DNA of 64,000 nt from Rhyacichthys aspro (Eukaryota > Chordata > Actinopteri > Gobiiformes > Rhyacichthyidae), in assembly GCA_036850595.1 (NCBI GenBank), contig CM072163.1, positions 204,141 to 268,140 on the forward strand. The letters run 5' to 3'. This document shows positions 10,901 through 22,864 of the stretch, in pieces. The position numbers were made by a program, and so were the translations under genes. Each line of letters opens with the position of its first letter. Positions within the stretch are counted from its first letter, which is position 1. The notes under the pieces are model-generated. The model made no database searches and was not told where the DNA came from. It saw only the letters and a program-made list of their open reading frames with translations.

Positions 10901-13900
10901 AGGAGGAGCTGTACATTGATGACGTCCTGGTTGCACTGCAGCACAGTGTTGAGTGTGTCCAGGTCTTTCTCTCTGTCTCTGGAAGCTTTCCTCAGAGCCT
11001 CCACTTCCTCCTGAAGCCTCCTCTTCTCCTCCGACAGGTCAGAGGTCAGTCTGTCCAGAGCGGCCTGCGCAAAAACCAACCACATACGACACGAGAATTT
11101 ATATTTAGAAGAGCTCTGTTGAAGTTTGATGAAGGGAAAGTGGAAAAATGACAATGTTTAAGATGTTCTTACACCTACCAAGTTCAAATTCCAGAACTTT
11201 CAAGCACTTTCAAGGTGTGTTTTCATGTTTTTCAAGGACCTTACAACTGCAATGTTGACACACAGTATATTTACTGTATTTAGTTTTTCTCATTCAAACC
11301 CAATGTGGAATATAAAAGACCCCAATATGACATTTCCAACGTAAATTGTTTAAATTGTTGAATAGTTTGGAGCAAAGACAAGGGACAGTTCACCAAAAAT
11401 GAACTTGTTTGATTAAAAAGATTATTATTTATTATTATTATCATCTATTATTATAGTTATTGTTATTGATATGAAGTGTCCCTTTCTTTTCGAAGATTTG
11501 ATCCATGTTTTAGCCATAATTTGTACTTTTCCTCTTCAAGCTTAAGATTGTGAATTATTAAAGCAACACAATCAGAATTTCCAGCACTTTATCCAAAATT
11601 CAATGACTTTTACAACCTTGAAAACACTAGATTAAAATTCAAGAATTTTCAAGAATTTCGAGCAGCGTGGGAACCCTGAACGTCACATGGGCTTTGTTTT
11701 ATTTTTGGAAATAAATTCACATGATCTGAGCGTCTGATTCAAAGCCTTTGGGAGAAATAAAATTAAAAGGATAAGATCTGCTGACTCTCACACTTTATAC
11801 TTTTTTAGAATCAAACAGCTCCGGGCTCTTACTCTGTTTTCTGACAGCGTTTGCTTCAGGCTCTCGCTGAGTTTCTCCGTCAGTTTATCGGCGAGTTCAG
11901 AGCCTTTTCCGTCTTCTGAACAGAGCCGTCGGATCACGCCCATACACTCCTGAAATGATTGAGAGGGTTTTTTTCAGTGAGTGTTTGGTCCATTAAAGGC
12001 AAGTGTTTGATGCAAATGAGACCCACTTCTCGTCTCGACTTGTTTCTAGACCTAAATATTACAATAAATCACATAATAGTAAAAAAGTTATATTCCCAAC
12101 TGGCTCCATAAACTAAACTATTTGTAAATATGTCCAAAAATGAAAGATCTGCAGATTCCTGTGTCTCCTTTTCTGTTCATTTTTGGATTTATAACATTTT
12201 TTTCTCTACTGCTCATTATTAAATCCTCCATAACCTTTTACCATATTTTAATGATGCTACTGAAATTAAAATGTTCACAACAAAAATCTAAATTGTCCTG
12301 TTTGTTATCAGCAACAGAAGAACCTTCTGAAGTGTAAGTTGGAATGCATTTGTTTTTATTTTATTTTATTTGTCGCACTTAAGGAGCAGGATGAGGAGCC
12401 TTTGTTTTGTGTGTTTTTATGGGACAAAATAAATCCCACTAAAACCTGTTCAAATCCAACTAGAAACTGTTCAAATCCAACTAAAACCTATTCAAATTTT
12501 ACTAAAAACTGTTCAAAACTGACTAAAATGTATTAAAATCTAATTAAAACCAGTTTAAATCCAACTAAAACTTATTAAAATCTAATTAAAACCTGCTCAA
12601 ATCCAACTAAAACCTGTTTAAAATTCACTAAAACCTGTACAAAACTGACTAAAACGTATTAAAATCTAATTAAAACCATTTTAAATCCAACAAGAACCTG
12701 CTCAAATCCAACTAAAAAAATAAATTATATGTTGTAAAAATACTATACATATTTCTGAAACCTGAGTGAAAAAAAATCCTAACTTTTCCTTTTGCTGGAA
12801 TCAACAGTTCATATATTTGTGAAAAGATATGTATTAAAAGCCCTCTTAACCTCTTAAATAGACTCCAGTAACGTCTTTAATGCGGGAACCAATTAATTAT
12901 GAAGCATTCGAGGAGACAGCAGCTTTTCTTATTGTCCTCTTGATCAAAAACAAGCGTCGGTAACAAAAGTGAGTGTTATGAGGGACATACTTTGGTGGAG
13001 TCGCTTCAAACGCCGCCACATTCCTGAGTTAAAGCCTGTTTCGTGCCTGACTTCACCGTCGCTGCCCTTTTTCTCACCTGAATGAGCCGTTCTCTGCTGC
13101 GAAGAGACAGGCCCAGGCTCCGGAGGAAAGACCCGTCTCTGTCTGCACAGACCGGCTGAAAAACAGAGAGAAAACAGAGAGAGAACATGGAGTTAACAGA
13201 GAGAAAAGAGAGAGAAAAGAGAGAGAAAAGAGAGAGAACACAGAGAAAAGAGAGAAAAGAGAGAGAACATGGAGAGAAAACACAGAGAAAAGAGAGAGAA
13301 AACACAGATAGAAAACAGAGAGAACAAAGACAGAAAACACAAAGAGAGAACAGAGAGAAAACACAGAGAGAAAACACAGAGAGAAAATACAGAGAGAACA
13401 CAGAGAAAAGAGAGAAAACAGAGAGAACATGGAGTTAACAGAGAGAAAAGAGAGAGACAACAGAGAGAAAAGAGAGAGACAACAGAGAGAACAGAGAGAA
13501 AACACAGAGAAAAGAGAGAAAACACAGAGAGAAAACAGAGAGAAAACAGAGAGAAAAGAGAGAAAACACAGAGAGAAAACAGAGAGAAAACAGAGAAAAC
13601 AGAGAGAGAAAATACAGAGAAAAAACACAGAGAGAACAAAGAGAAAACACAGAGAGAACAAAGAGAAAACACAGAGAGAACAGAGAGAAAACAGAGAGAA
13701 CAAAGAGAGAAAACCGAGAGAGAAAACACAGAGAAAACAAAGAAAACAAAGAAAACAGAGAGAAAACAGAAAAAACAGAAAAAACAGAGAGAACAGAGAG
13801 AAAACAGAGAGAACTGTCGTTAAAGAGATGTAATGTATGAAGTATCTGTGATAAATGTGATCTTTGCTCTGAATCGTGACAATACCCAGTTTCAAAGTGT

Positions 13901-16900
13901 TCTTCAGTTTAAACTCTCACAATAATCACGACATTAAAACATCTTACACTGTGACATCCCATTACAGACAAATCTATAAATAAACACATTTAAAACCGCC
14001 TCAGTCGACGACAGAGATGAAGAGGAAACAACGTCACCAATAACTGCACAGGCCTCGGGATGAACAAAGAACTGGACTTTTCCTTTCATTTTAATGAGGG
14101 GCAAACTAAAACTGGTAAATAAAATGTTTCTAGACGACGAATGGACTCCTAGTTTTCCATAAAGTTCATGAGAAGTGGAGAAGAAGAGGATCTAAAATGA
14201 AACACAGATTGTTCAGACGTTATATACATTTCATTTAAAACATGTAGATTCCTGCGTGTTCCAGCTCGTCCACAGACTTCAGTTAAACAGTCACTCATTC
14301 CTACTTTTCCAGTTTGTGAATCTGCTCTTTCCTTTCTTTGATAAAGATCCGAGTGCTCTTTAATTCATGGTGAGACCAGGCTCGAGGCAAACGTCCAGCT
14401 GGATTTAGGGGCTCGGTCTGAGCTCTTTAAGTGTTTCAGTCTGGTCTAAACTCTCTTTTACGAGTCTGACTAATAGTCTTTAAATAAAAAAGAGCAGTGA
14501 AATCACCTCAACACTATGCACTTGGTCTATCTTTGAAAAATAGTCACAGAAAACAGTCAAAAGAGCCTCTAGTTCATTACTTTCTGTTCCTGTTTTAGAG
14601 CGACTGTCCAGAGACGACAAACTGAGAACTCAACATGTGAACTATTTACGCTGGATTTTTGTCCAAATAAAAACCAACTACAACGATTTAAGGCAATTAA
14701 AGTCCAGCTAAAATCAGTTAAAATCTAATAATGTCAAACTGAATCCATTTAGAACCTGTTAAAGTCCAACTAAAACCAATAAAAACCTTAAAAAGACCAA
14801 CTTAAACTCCATAAAACTTGTTAAAATCAAACTAAAACTGCCCTAGACCTGTTCAAGTCCAACAAGAAGCACTTAAACTGTATTAAACTGAACTCAACTC
14901 ACTTTAGACCTGTTTATGTCCAGAATTATTGCTGTATTTGTAGGAGGTACATGGAGAAACAAAGTAAATTGGTGTATTTTCAGTGTGTTTTAGCTTAGAA
15001 GTCACTTAAAAATGTAAACATGATCTTAAATCCTTTATTAAATCTTGGCTGTTTGTTTAAGTTTGCCATCTTAAAGGACTTTTAATCATTTATTTATTCA
15101 ACTTCTTAAATCTGAACCAAAAGTCGTTAAATTGGTTGTGATTTAGCCAATTATTGCTAAAGGCGCAGATAATTAAATCCACAGCAGCTCATACAAGTAA
15201 TATAATAGTGCTGAATGGTAGTGTTGGATTAAAAGCAGGTAAACACAGTAAATCCACATAAACCCGGGGCAGGTTTATGTTTTTATGACTGTGCACCTGT
15301 GAATGTGGAGGAAACAGGACACACCCAGACGTTTGTGCTCCGTCAACACTTTACAGCTGTTACTACGCCCTAAAAAAACCTAAAACAAACCTGTTCTTCT
15401 GCTGCAAAAATACCTGAGAAAACAATTACCTCCAATCAGACCTGTTTATGGAAAGAGACGATGATCTGACGTCACTTTGATCTGATTTAGAGCAAGAGTT
15501 GTTGAGATGTAAGGCTTGTTCCAGGAAGTTTAATAGCTGCAGATAAAGTGTATTTTCAGCTGAGTATGTCTTTTAACAGAGAAACAGCTGAAAAAAGAAA
15601 AGCATCAACAGAGAAAAGGGAGGCAACGTAAAACACAGATAAATACTGTCAATTCAATCACGTAATGTTTAACGAGGAGGAGATAATTGTCGTCCTGACG
15701 CTGAAGTCACAGCTAAGCTAACGCTAAACTCTAAACTTCAGTTTGGTCAAATGGATTAGTATTTTGTGGTTTTATTTTTTAATAAAAGAGAAGCAGGAGA
15801 GGTCCCTAGTCTGATTTTGGAGGAGAGTGGAGTCTTTAAACTTTAAACTCACAGCCGTCCAGTCGAGCGAGCCGTTCACTTCCTCGGCTTTAGTCCCGTC
15901 GTCCTGAAGCTGATCCTCCAGAGTCCGGATCCGAGCCAAAGCCTGGTCCAGCTGTCCTCGCAGAAGCCCGACGACGTGATGCCCTCGTCCTGCTCCGTTC
16001 TGTTAAAGACAGACACGGTTTCAGACCAAAGGACTTTATACCCATTATTTCCTGTTATTTAGACTAAAAAAGACTAAAATCAACACTAAAAACTAAGAAA
16101 ACAAACGAGTAAAACATAAAAAAAACAGTAGAAGAGCATTATGTGAAAATTTGGGATGCAATGAAGTAAATGGAAAAGTAAGATGTGCGTTTTTTGAGAA
16201 AGAAAGAAAGAACTTTTCCAAGCATAATTACAAAGTGCTTTACACAATCCACAAATAACTATAAAGAAATAAAATAAGAGTAAGATCAAATTAGAACCAA
16301 TAAAAACAGAATTAAATAACAATAAATGAATTAATGCTTGATGAAAATGTAAACTCCTGGATCATAAAAAAGGATTTTCAGTAAATATATGTTTTAAAAG
16401 TGGTTTAAAAGCCTGAGCAACACATCATCATCATCTTATGTATTTTATATGTCCCTGCAGGGCCACCGTAGCTGCTCAGATTGTAGAAAGGAGGGTTGTA
16501 GAATTATAATTTTCTCTCAAAACGTTGCCAAAAACTACACACTGCACTTTCAAACACTTTAAATTGCCAAATATTCAATTAGATAACAAAAAATACTTCT
16601 ATTTCCCAGAACTTTTCATGAATAAAAACGATATTCCTGTTTCCCAGTCGGCGTGGAAACTGAAACTACATCAATATTTACTCAGAGTCGTTCGGTCGTA
16701 TTGAGCTCAGCAGCAGAAGATTGAGCCATAAACAAACATCGTCCCTCGACAGGTTCAGACTCGAAGGAACTGTGTAATATTAGTTTGGTTTAGTTTTGTA
16801 ACTTCTGTGTTTCTAAAGAGTATTTCAGCCCTGATCCAAGATGGAGATGTGAGGAAAAACAGAAATGGAGCAATACTGAGGAGCAAGAGTATAAATACAC

Positions 16901-19593
16901 AGAAAACTGACTCTGTTTTTCCTCTAAATGATTAAAAAACTAAATAAAATGTCATATAAAGTTGATTCTGAATATTTTCCGCTGTCTTTAAACTATAATT
17001 CTTAAATCCTGCAGAGTTTATGTGTCGCCAAATGTTACTGAACAATACATTTGCCCCGAAACAGCAGCAACCTCAACATCACTGATCTAATTATATCAAT
17101 CAGCCTCATCAGAAATCTCATCAAAGGCAATTATATTAATGAACTAATTATAAACAGCCTCATTAAAAGTGTCTTATCATAGTCAACCTCATCATCAATC
17201 TCATTATCTCATTACAGACTCTATTATTGTGGGTCATGTGACTGTTTTGGTGAATTAAACAGGCTCCTCTTCATCAGTAAATGTTGATGTGTCCAGACTA
17301 TTCTTCCTATAGTTTCTTCTTCGGAGAAAACAATAAAGCACAGACAATTCAGGAGGCCTCAGGCTGCCTCCGTGGTGCGTTCAATGTCCGTCTAACAAAC
17401 AGCAGATGTGCAATATTCGAGGTTAGTTCTTTTTTTTTTAGGTTACACTGGAAGACTGGAGCAATTTCCGAACAATTTGCGCTGAATAAATGACATTTTT
17501 TGGATTTCTACACTGGCTTTCCTCTGTGTCTTTTACATTGTTGACAATATTTACCCAATATTTCCTGTTTATACCAATTAGCAACATGCCTTTCTTTTGA
17601 CAATATTCAAAAACCCAGATATATCCCATAAAACAGGAAGCTGAGGCACTCAAAAAGGAGAAAAGATAAAAAGCCTTTATTATAACAAGGTTTATTTCAT
17701 TAAAATCATGAACCCAGCGATATCCAGATATGTTTATACATCACTGAATAATCTCCAACACTTACCTGTCCATGAAGAGGCACAAACTCGTCTCTGAGCT
17801 CTGTCAAAACGTCACCGTCTTCGTCTTCTTTTCCTCCGTTTTCCACGTCTCCAAAGTCCAAGACCCGGTTCAGGTCCAGGCCTTTCCCGTCTCTTCTGTC
17901 CAACACCGGGATCCTACTTCCCGCCGGAGAACTCAACGCTCTCCCTTCGATATTCCTCAGCTCCTTCAGCAGCAGATTTATCGTATCGTCCGGCGGGGAC
18001 TCGAACGCATCGTCGCCGTCCAGAGAATCGAGAGACTGGACGGATTCCGTCCGAGACGAAGCGGGTAGAGACAGAGTGGAGCCGGCTAAAGACGCTGGGC
18101 TGGAGCAGACGGACGGGACTTTTTGCCAGTGCAGAGGCATGCTTTGGGATTTGTCTCTGGATAAAGACAACGGAGAGAACGACTGGAACGGCAAGTGTCG
18201 AGGGACTCCACAAACCGACTCGTAATCCGAATCGGAAACTCGTAAAGCGTCGCAACCTTCGCAGCCTTTTCCTTTCCTGCATCTTTTTCCCGTTCGGATA
18301 AAAAACGGGCAGGTGTCCCAGCGCTCGGACCAGCATTCGTATTCGGAAAGAGCCATGTTATCCCTCAGCATCTCTCTGTACCCGTCCTTTTCCGATTCTT
18401 CTTCGCTGGTGCTGCCCCGGCTCGGAGCGTCCTGAGGGTTTTTCTCTCGGTAACTCTGGCGAACCCACTGTCGGATCTTGTCCCGTTCTTGGATGAGTTT
18501 CTGGAGGCGTTCGGACGACAGGACTCGGACTCTGGCGATGACCGTGTCGAATTTGAAGACTCGCTCCAGGACGCTGACACATTTGCCGCAGATGAACTCG
18601 CCCCGGTCCTGGTCCTGGCGTCGGGACACGGACCGGCCCAAGATGTGGGTCAGAACCGAGAGCAGGTCGAAGCTTTTAGAGGAGTTTAAAGAAAGATGGG
18701 ACTTGGACAAAGAGACAGAGGAGCCCAGGGACAACGTGCTGCCTGTGGAAAGACGAAAAACTGGATTAACACGTTTTAACAAGTTTATTCTTATTCATAA
18801 ATAGACGAGTCCCGCCACAGACGCCACGAAACCAAAGGGATTGTAAGCTTCAGGCGCTGCCATTGTAAATGACATAATTCGCTCATATTTTAGACCTGGG
18901 CCTGTTTCTGTTTTGTGAGTTTTCGAGACTAGTTCAAAGCGGACTCTGGAGCAGCTGCTGCAGAAGAGTTCTGAAAATGAGAAGTTGTTTTAACACAAAC
19001 TGAGTGACATTTAAGCAGTTATTCTATAAAGAAAGGTTTAAAAAGAAGACTGAAAACTGAGGTTATTCACAGATGTTAAACCACTTCAATCCATCTCTGA
19101 CTTGTTTAAATCAACTTTAAACCAGTTAAGGTCCAAGATAAACCACATTAAACCTGTTCAAATCCTGTTTTAAGAAGGTTAAAAAGTTTCTGAAAGGTTA
19201 AGGTCCTACTGTAACCACTCAAGACCTTTGCAACTCTGGCTATAACCTGTTTTAATTGCTTCTAAACCTCACACGGTCCACTTTAAACTACTTTAAACCT
19301 GTCCAAATTTACTTCTAACCAGGTTAAATCCTTTTTAAACTTGATAAAGTCTGTATAAAACCTATTAAAGGCCATACACACTTTTTTTTACATTTATTAC
19401 CCCTGGTTTTTAGTCAGGACTCACCCCAGGGGCTGCTGTCGGCCGACTGGTTCCGGTTCTGGGCTCGGACCGATCCCGTGGGAGTCTGGGGCTGGCTCTT
19501 CTTGCTGTGGCCCCCGAACAGCCACCTCCTCTGGTTTCCCTGCAGGGCTCCTCCACAGATCCGGCACAGGTCGCTCTTTTTACGGGACGACAT
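7906..19593 (-). CDS. pde4dip-like: Short myomegalin (PDE4DIP)-like coiled-coil protein, 9 coding exons
   Basis: Minus-strand coding exons: 19425-19593 (ATG), 17766-18742, 15853-15999, 13078-13155, 11833-11949, 10915-11064, 9804-9971, 9545-9733, 8787-8978, 7906-8010 (TAA); the first holds the start, and all borders after exon 2 are phase 0. The product is about 763 residues. The N-terminus has LCRICGGALQGNQRRW (C10, C13) and FICGKC (C108, C111), then FKFDTVIARVRVLSSERLQK, YECW and DALRVSDSDYESVCGVPR, matching human PDE4DIP in order (CRIC, CSKC, FDTVIARIEALSIERLQK, AALRVADSDYEAICKVPR). The two Cys pairs form a ZAD-like zinc site; the spacing is about 50 residues longer than in human because of a Ser-rich insert. 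The rest is coiled coil (DREKDLDTLNTVLQCNQD resembles human RDHDLERLRDVLSSNE). Family members tether centrosomal/Golgi microtubule factors. The product is far shorter than full PDE4DIP (about 2300 residues). Exons missed in the long introns cannot be excluded. Confidence 0.85.
8150..8650. mobile_element. Probable MITE in an intron of the myomegalin-like gene
   Basis: Starts near TTTTCACTGGGATGGTACAG and contains TTTCCACTGGGACAGTACAG, GGTCTAAAGTGTTCCCAAAA and ACTGTACTGTAC further right. The motif combination resembles a common fish MITE that carries imperfect inverted TTTCCACTGGGA / GTACAG ends. Exact ends and target duplication were not resolved. Confidence 0.35.
9235..9510. repeat. Dispersed repeat, copy A (inverted relative to 50390-50840)
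   Basis: The stretch from TCAGTGTAATCTCCTAAAG to ACAGAGAAACAGCT is matched, reverse-complemented, at 50390-50840, including GGAGCGCTCCCATTGGTCGA and AGACGTGATCTAGTCTTTAT. This copy lacks about 190 bases that are present in the middle of the other. The right end shares the ACAGAGAAACAGCT motif with further copies at 15.6, 34.1 and 53.5 kb. It lies in an intron. Confidence 0.65.
10150..10725. repeat. 21-bp minisatellite (AAATCCAACTAAAACC family), intronic
   Basis: Tandem, imperfect units of 21 bases with core AAATCCAACTAAAACC and the linker TGTTC or TGCTC. A multiple of three, so it reads through as a 7-residue repeat on either strand without being coding. It sits between the exons at 9804-9971 and 10915-11064. 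Confidence 0.85.
11165..11682. mobile_element. Degenerate hAT-like DNA transposon relic
   Basis: Right end CGTGGGAACCCTGAAC (CAGGGTTCCCACG when reversed) is a familiar fish terminal inverted repeat. Inside are TTTCAAGCACTTTCAAGG and TTCAAGAATTTTCAAGAATT, typical of that repeat. The left terminal repeat is decayed. No transposase ORF remains. Confidence 0.55.
12430..12715. repeat. 21-bp minisatellite, diverged array
   Basis: Same family as 10150-10725 (AAATCCAACTAAAACC cores) but with more substitutions and variant units such as AAATCTAATTAAAACC. It sits in the intron between exons 11833-11949 and 13078-13155. Confidence 0.8.
13157..13815. repeat. Purine-only (GA/AAAC-rich) low-complexity tract beside an exon
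   Basis: About 660 bases of permuted GAGAGAAAACACAGA-like units, nearly all A/G on the plus strand and therefore pyrimidine-rich on the strand of the host gene. It begins at the 3' splice site of the 13078-13155 exon, so the exon's polypyrimidine tract merges into the repeat. Overlapping long ORFs in several frames are by-products of the composition. Confidence 0.85.
15535..15835. repeat. Dispersed repeat sharing the ACAGAGAAACAGCT block
   Basis: Contains TTTTCAGCTGAG, TTTTAACAGAGAAACAGCTG, GAGAAAAGGGAGGCAACGTA and AGAAGCAGGAGAGGTCCCTA followed by TTGGAGGAGAGTGGAGTC. The same blocks recur in order at 53478-53655 and, inverted, at about 33965-34110. Here a stretch of about 130 bases separates the two halves. 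It lies in the intron upstream of exon 15853-15999. Confidence 0.7.
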
Positions 19594-19623
19594 CGCGGGA
19601 CGAGGGACGACCCACAGCTCCGT
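19425..19623 (-). other. Exon carrying the myomegalin-like start codon
   Basis: On the minus strand an acceptor (CCAG) precedes 19623, the ATG is at 19593-19591 and a donor (GTGAGT) follows 19425. The presence of an acceptor upstream of the ATG shows that further 5' exons exist. In-frame translation gives the CRIC zinc half-site. The longer ORF over this stretch in another frame (19410-19658) is a shadow. Confidence 0.75.
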
Positions 19624-19665
19624 CTGGAAACACAGGACAGGGTCAGTTTATGTCCCAAAATAAGA

Positions 19666-20016
19666 CAGTGGTGTCAAACTCAGGGGTGAGGGGCTGTGAT
19701 AAATAATAAGAATCAGGGGCCGAAGATGGAGACATTTGGAGGCTTTTGTTATTTTTTTTATTGTCATTCGAGTCTTACAAAAGTTGTCTTTAACATTTAT
19801 TTTCACCTTTCACAGGTTTTCAGATCTGAAAAGGTTTTAATTTGATTTGAACAGGTTTTAGTTGGGTTTTTAGTTCAAACTACTTTAGTTTAAAACCTGT
19901 TCTAATCCAATTAAAACCTAGAGCCAAAAATATCACCTTCTAAATGTAATGGAGGGCCACATAAAACATTGCAAAGGGCTGCATTTGGCCCCCGGGCCTT
20001 GAGTTTGTCATGTGTG
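19666..20016. mobile_element. hAT-type MITE with terminal inverted repeats and 8-bp target duplication
   Basis: Left end CAGTGGTGTCAAACTCA (19666-19682). The right end, reversed, is CACACATGACAAACTCAA. The flanks are AAATAAGA (19658-19665) and AAATAAAT (20017-20024), 6 of 8 identical, as expected for an old hAT insertion. The subterminal GGCCCCCGGGCCTTGAGTTT is a known fish/vertebrate hAT signature. Its interior holds GATTTGAACAGGTTTTAGTT, which is the 21-bp minisatellite unit. Confidence 0.75.
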
Positions 20017-20224
20017 AAATAAATCCAAACTGAATTTAACAGGAACTAACTCCACAATTAAAATAGAACTAGACTAAAGGACTAAACTAGGGTTAATTTA
20101 AGAACTAAATAAAGTAGAAAAACATAAACTAAATTCAACCAGAGCTAGAAAACAGGATTAAATAAAGAAATAGGTCTGTAGTAAAACCAGGACAAAACCA
20201 GTTCAAAATGTTTAATGTAGGGTT

Positions 20225-20520
20225 AAATCTGGGGCTAAAATCAGATCTAAAACAAGAACTAAACCAAACTCAGGCTGCAGTAAAACTAGGATTAAATCCA
20301 AGACTAAACCAGGACTAAACCAGGTCTAAACTAGGACTAAACCAGGTCTAAACCAGGACTAAACCAGGTCTAAACTAGGACTAAACCAGGTCTAAACCAG
20401 GACTAAACCAGGTCTAAACTAGGACTAAACCAGGTCTAAACCAGGACTAAACCAGGTCTAAACTAGGACTAAACCAGGTCTAAACCAGGACTAAACTAGG
20501 ACTAAATCCAAGACTAAACA
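20225..20520. repeat. 11-bp minisatellite (AGGWCTAAACC)
   Basis: Tandem AGGACTAAACC and AGGTCTAAACC units, often alternating to give a 22-bp higher-order unit, with some TAGGACTAAACC variants. Lies between the start-codon exon and the upstream 5' UTR exons of the myomegalin-like gene. Confidence 0.9.
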
Positions 20521-20984
20521 AACAAAGAAACACAGCAGCTCTTATTCAACCCAAATCAAGACTAAACCAAGACTAAATCCAGTAAAATCTCATAAACTCA
20601 GGATTATACAAGAACAAAATCATGTTAAAAAGTAAACTAAACCAGGACTAGATCTAGAATTAAACCAAAGAACTAATCCAGACTAATTCAAGACTAAATT
20701 AGAGGAAAAATCAATTATTCAAAGCTGTACTGTTACACAGTGACTGAGTAAAACACAGACATTTTTCCAGAGTGTAATAGTGACACTGACTGGAGTAAAC
20801 GATCCGAGGGACGACAGAAGAGTCTTTATTTACTGCTCCTTTCACTTTTACAAACACAGAGCCCTGAGGCTGATCTCAAACCAGTTCAACGTCTCTTTAC
20901 ACAAAACTGGACTAAATTTACACCTGATGCTTTCAACTAAAATATACAGACACAGAACTGAAAATACAGAAGAATATAGAGGGT

Positions 20985-21240
20985 TTAACCAGGACTAGAC
21001 CAGGACTGGACCAGGACTAAACCAGGACTGGACCAGGACTAAACCAGGACTAAACCAGGACTGGACCAGGACTAAACCAGGACTAAACCAGGACTGGACC
21101 AGGACTAAACCAGGACTAAACCAGGACTAAACCAGGACTGGACCAGGACTAAACCAGGACTGGACCAGGACTGGACCAGGACTAAACCAGGACTAAACCA
21201 GGACTGGACCAGGACTAAACCAGGACTAAAATAAGGACTA
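20985..21240. repeat. 11-bp minisatellite, AGGACTGGACC variant
   Basis: Same family as 20225-20520, with AGGACTAAACC and AGGACTGGACC units intermixed. It is separated from the neighbouring arrays by non-repetitive DNA. Confidence 0.9.
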
Positions 21241-21524
21241 GATTTAAACAGAGTCATATAAATGTTGGACTAAATCAGATTAAGATCCTTCAAACTAAAC
21301 CAGGTCTAAATCCAAAAATTATGAAAAAGACTAATTCAGACTAAATCTAAACTTTCTCAAAACCAAAGCATGAGCAATTTTATAGTTTTTTTATGACAAT
21401 GGAACAAAACTGTGTTATATTTTTGAGTCACGGCTGAACTGGCTCAAAGAAGATATTATTCCACTTAAAGGCAGAAAAAGACCTATTTTTATAAAGAACT
21501 AACTCAGACTAAATCCAAGATTAA

Positions 21525-22440
21525 ACCGGGACTAAACCAGGTCTAAACCGGGTCTAAACCAGGACTAAACAAGAACTAAACCAGGACTAAACTAGGTCTA
21601 AACTAGGACTAAACCAGGTCTAAACCAGGACTAAACCAGGACTAAACCAGGTCTAAATCAGGTCTAAACTAGGACTAAACCAGGACTAAACTAGGACTAA
21701 ACCAGGTCTAAACCAGGACTAAACCAGGTCTAAACTAGGACTAAACCAGGTCTAAACCAGGTCTAAACTAGGACTAAACCAGGTCTAAACTAGGTCTAAA
21801 CCAGGTCTAAACTAGGACTAAACCAGGTCTAAACCAGGACTAAACCAGGTCTAAACCAGGACTAAACCAGGTCTAAACCAGGTCTAAACTAGGACTAAAC
21901 CAGGTCTAAACCAGGACTAAACCAGGTCTAAACCAGGTCTAAACCAGGACTAAACCAGGTCTAAACCAGGACTAAACCAGGTCTAAACCAGGTCTAAACC
22001 AGGACTAAACCAGGTCTAAACCAGGTCTAAACCAGGTCTAAACCAGGACTAAACCAGGTCTAAACTAGGACTAAACCAGGTCTAAACCAGGTCTAAACTA
22101 GGACTAAACCAGGACTAAACTAGGACTAAACCAGGTCTAAACCAGGACTAAACCAGGTCTAAACCAGGACTAAACCAGGTCTAAACCAGGTCTAAACCAG
22201 GTCTAAACCAGGTCTAAACCAGGTCTAAACTAGGACTAAACCAGGTCTAAACCAGGTCTAAACTAGGTCTAAACCAGGCCTAAACTAGGACTAAACCAGG
22301 TCTAAACTAGGACTAAACCAGGTCTAAACCAGGTCTAAACTAGGACTAAACCAGGTCTAAACTAGGTCTAAACCAGGCCTAAACTAGGACTAAACCAGGA
22401 CTAAACCCGGTCTAAACCCGGTCTAACCCGGTCTAAACCC
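21525..22440. repeat. 11-bp minisatellite, main array
   Basis: About 0.9 kb of AGGACTAAACC / AGGTCTAAACC units, ending with CCCGGTCTAAA variants next to the putative exon at 22475-22523. Confidence 0.92.
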
Positions 22441-22474
22441 TCCCTCTTTCAGACACAGACGGGGCAGTGTTTAC

Positions 22475-22523
22475 AGAGACACGTCGTCCTTGGGCCACGC
22501 TGACAGCTCCGACTCCACCACCT
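22475..22523 (-). other. Putative 5' UTR exon of the myomegalin-like gene
   Basis: Minus strand: a T-rich tract ending TTTTTGTGTCAG, then 49 bases, then donor GTAAAC. The enclosed sequence is GC-rich and looks exonic. Spliced to the acceptor at 19623 it gives no open frame that continues into the zinc-site protein, so a non-coding leader fits best. A read-through ending EVVESELSAWPKDDVSL with a TAA in the donor is an alternative (a terminal exon of an unknown gene), but no upstream exons were seen. Confidence 0.35.
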
Positions 22524-22864
22524 CTGACACAAAAACACACAAAAAACACACAAAAACCAGGCCATAAAACAAAACCCAGCCCCGGGACCTACACAGACTT
22601 GATAAATCATCCCCCAGCGGCAGATTCGAGCTAAAAGATAATAATTAAACCACTCTTCGCCCTTTTGAACCGCTCTGTCATTACTTTTCATGTCATTTCG
22701 CCGCAAATTATATGGTTTTGATACGAAACTGTATGTATTTAATGTATTTTGAGACTGAGCTGCAAATATTAAAGGCTATGAGTCATTTAAGCAAAGATAC
22801 CACTCAAACTGCGCTTTTTAAAACTCAAAAACTAGCATCACAAAGATTTTAAAGTGACTCTCAC

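Noticed and set aside
13006..13895. Many long Ser/Leu/Phe- or Arg/Glu/Lys-rich frames in all frames
   Set aside because: Generated by the purine-only low-complexity tract; only the 78-nt exon at 13078-13155 is real coding sequence.
21525..22440. Possible interstitial telomeric repeat (CTAAACC)
   Set aside because: The unit is AGGWCTAAACC, 11 bases, not the vertebrate TTAGGG/CCCTAA hexamer.
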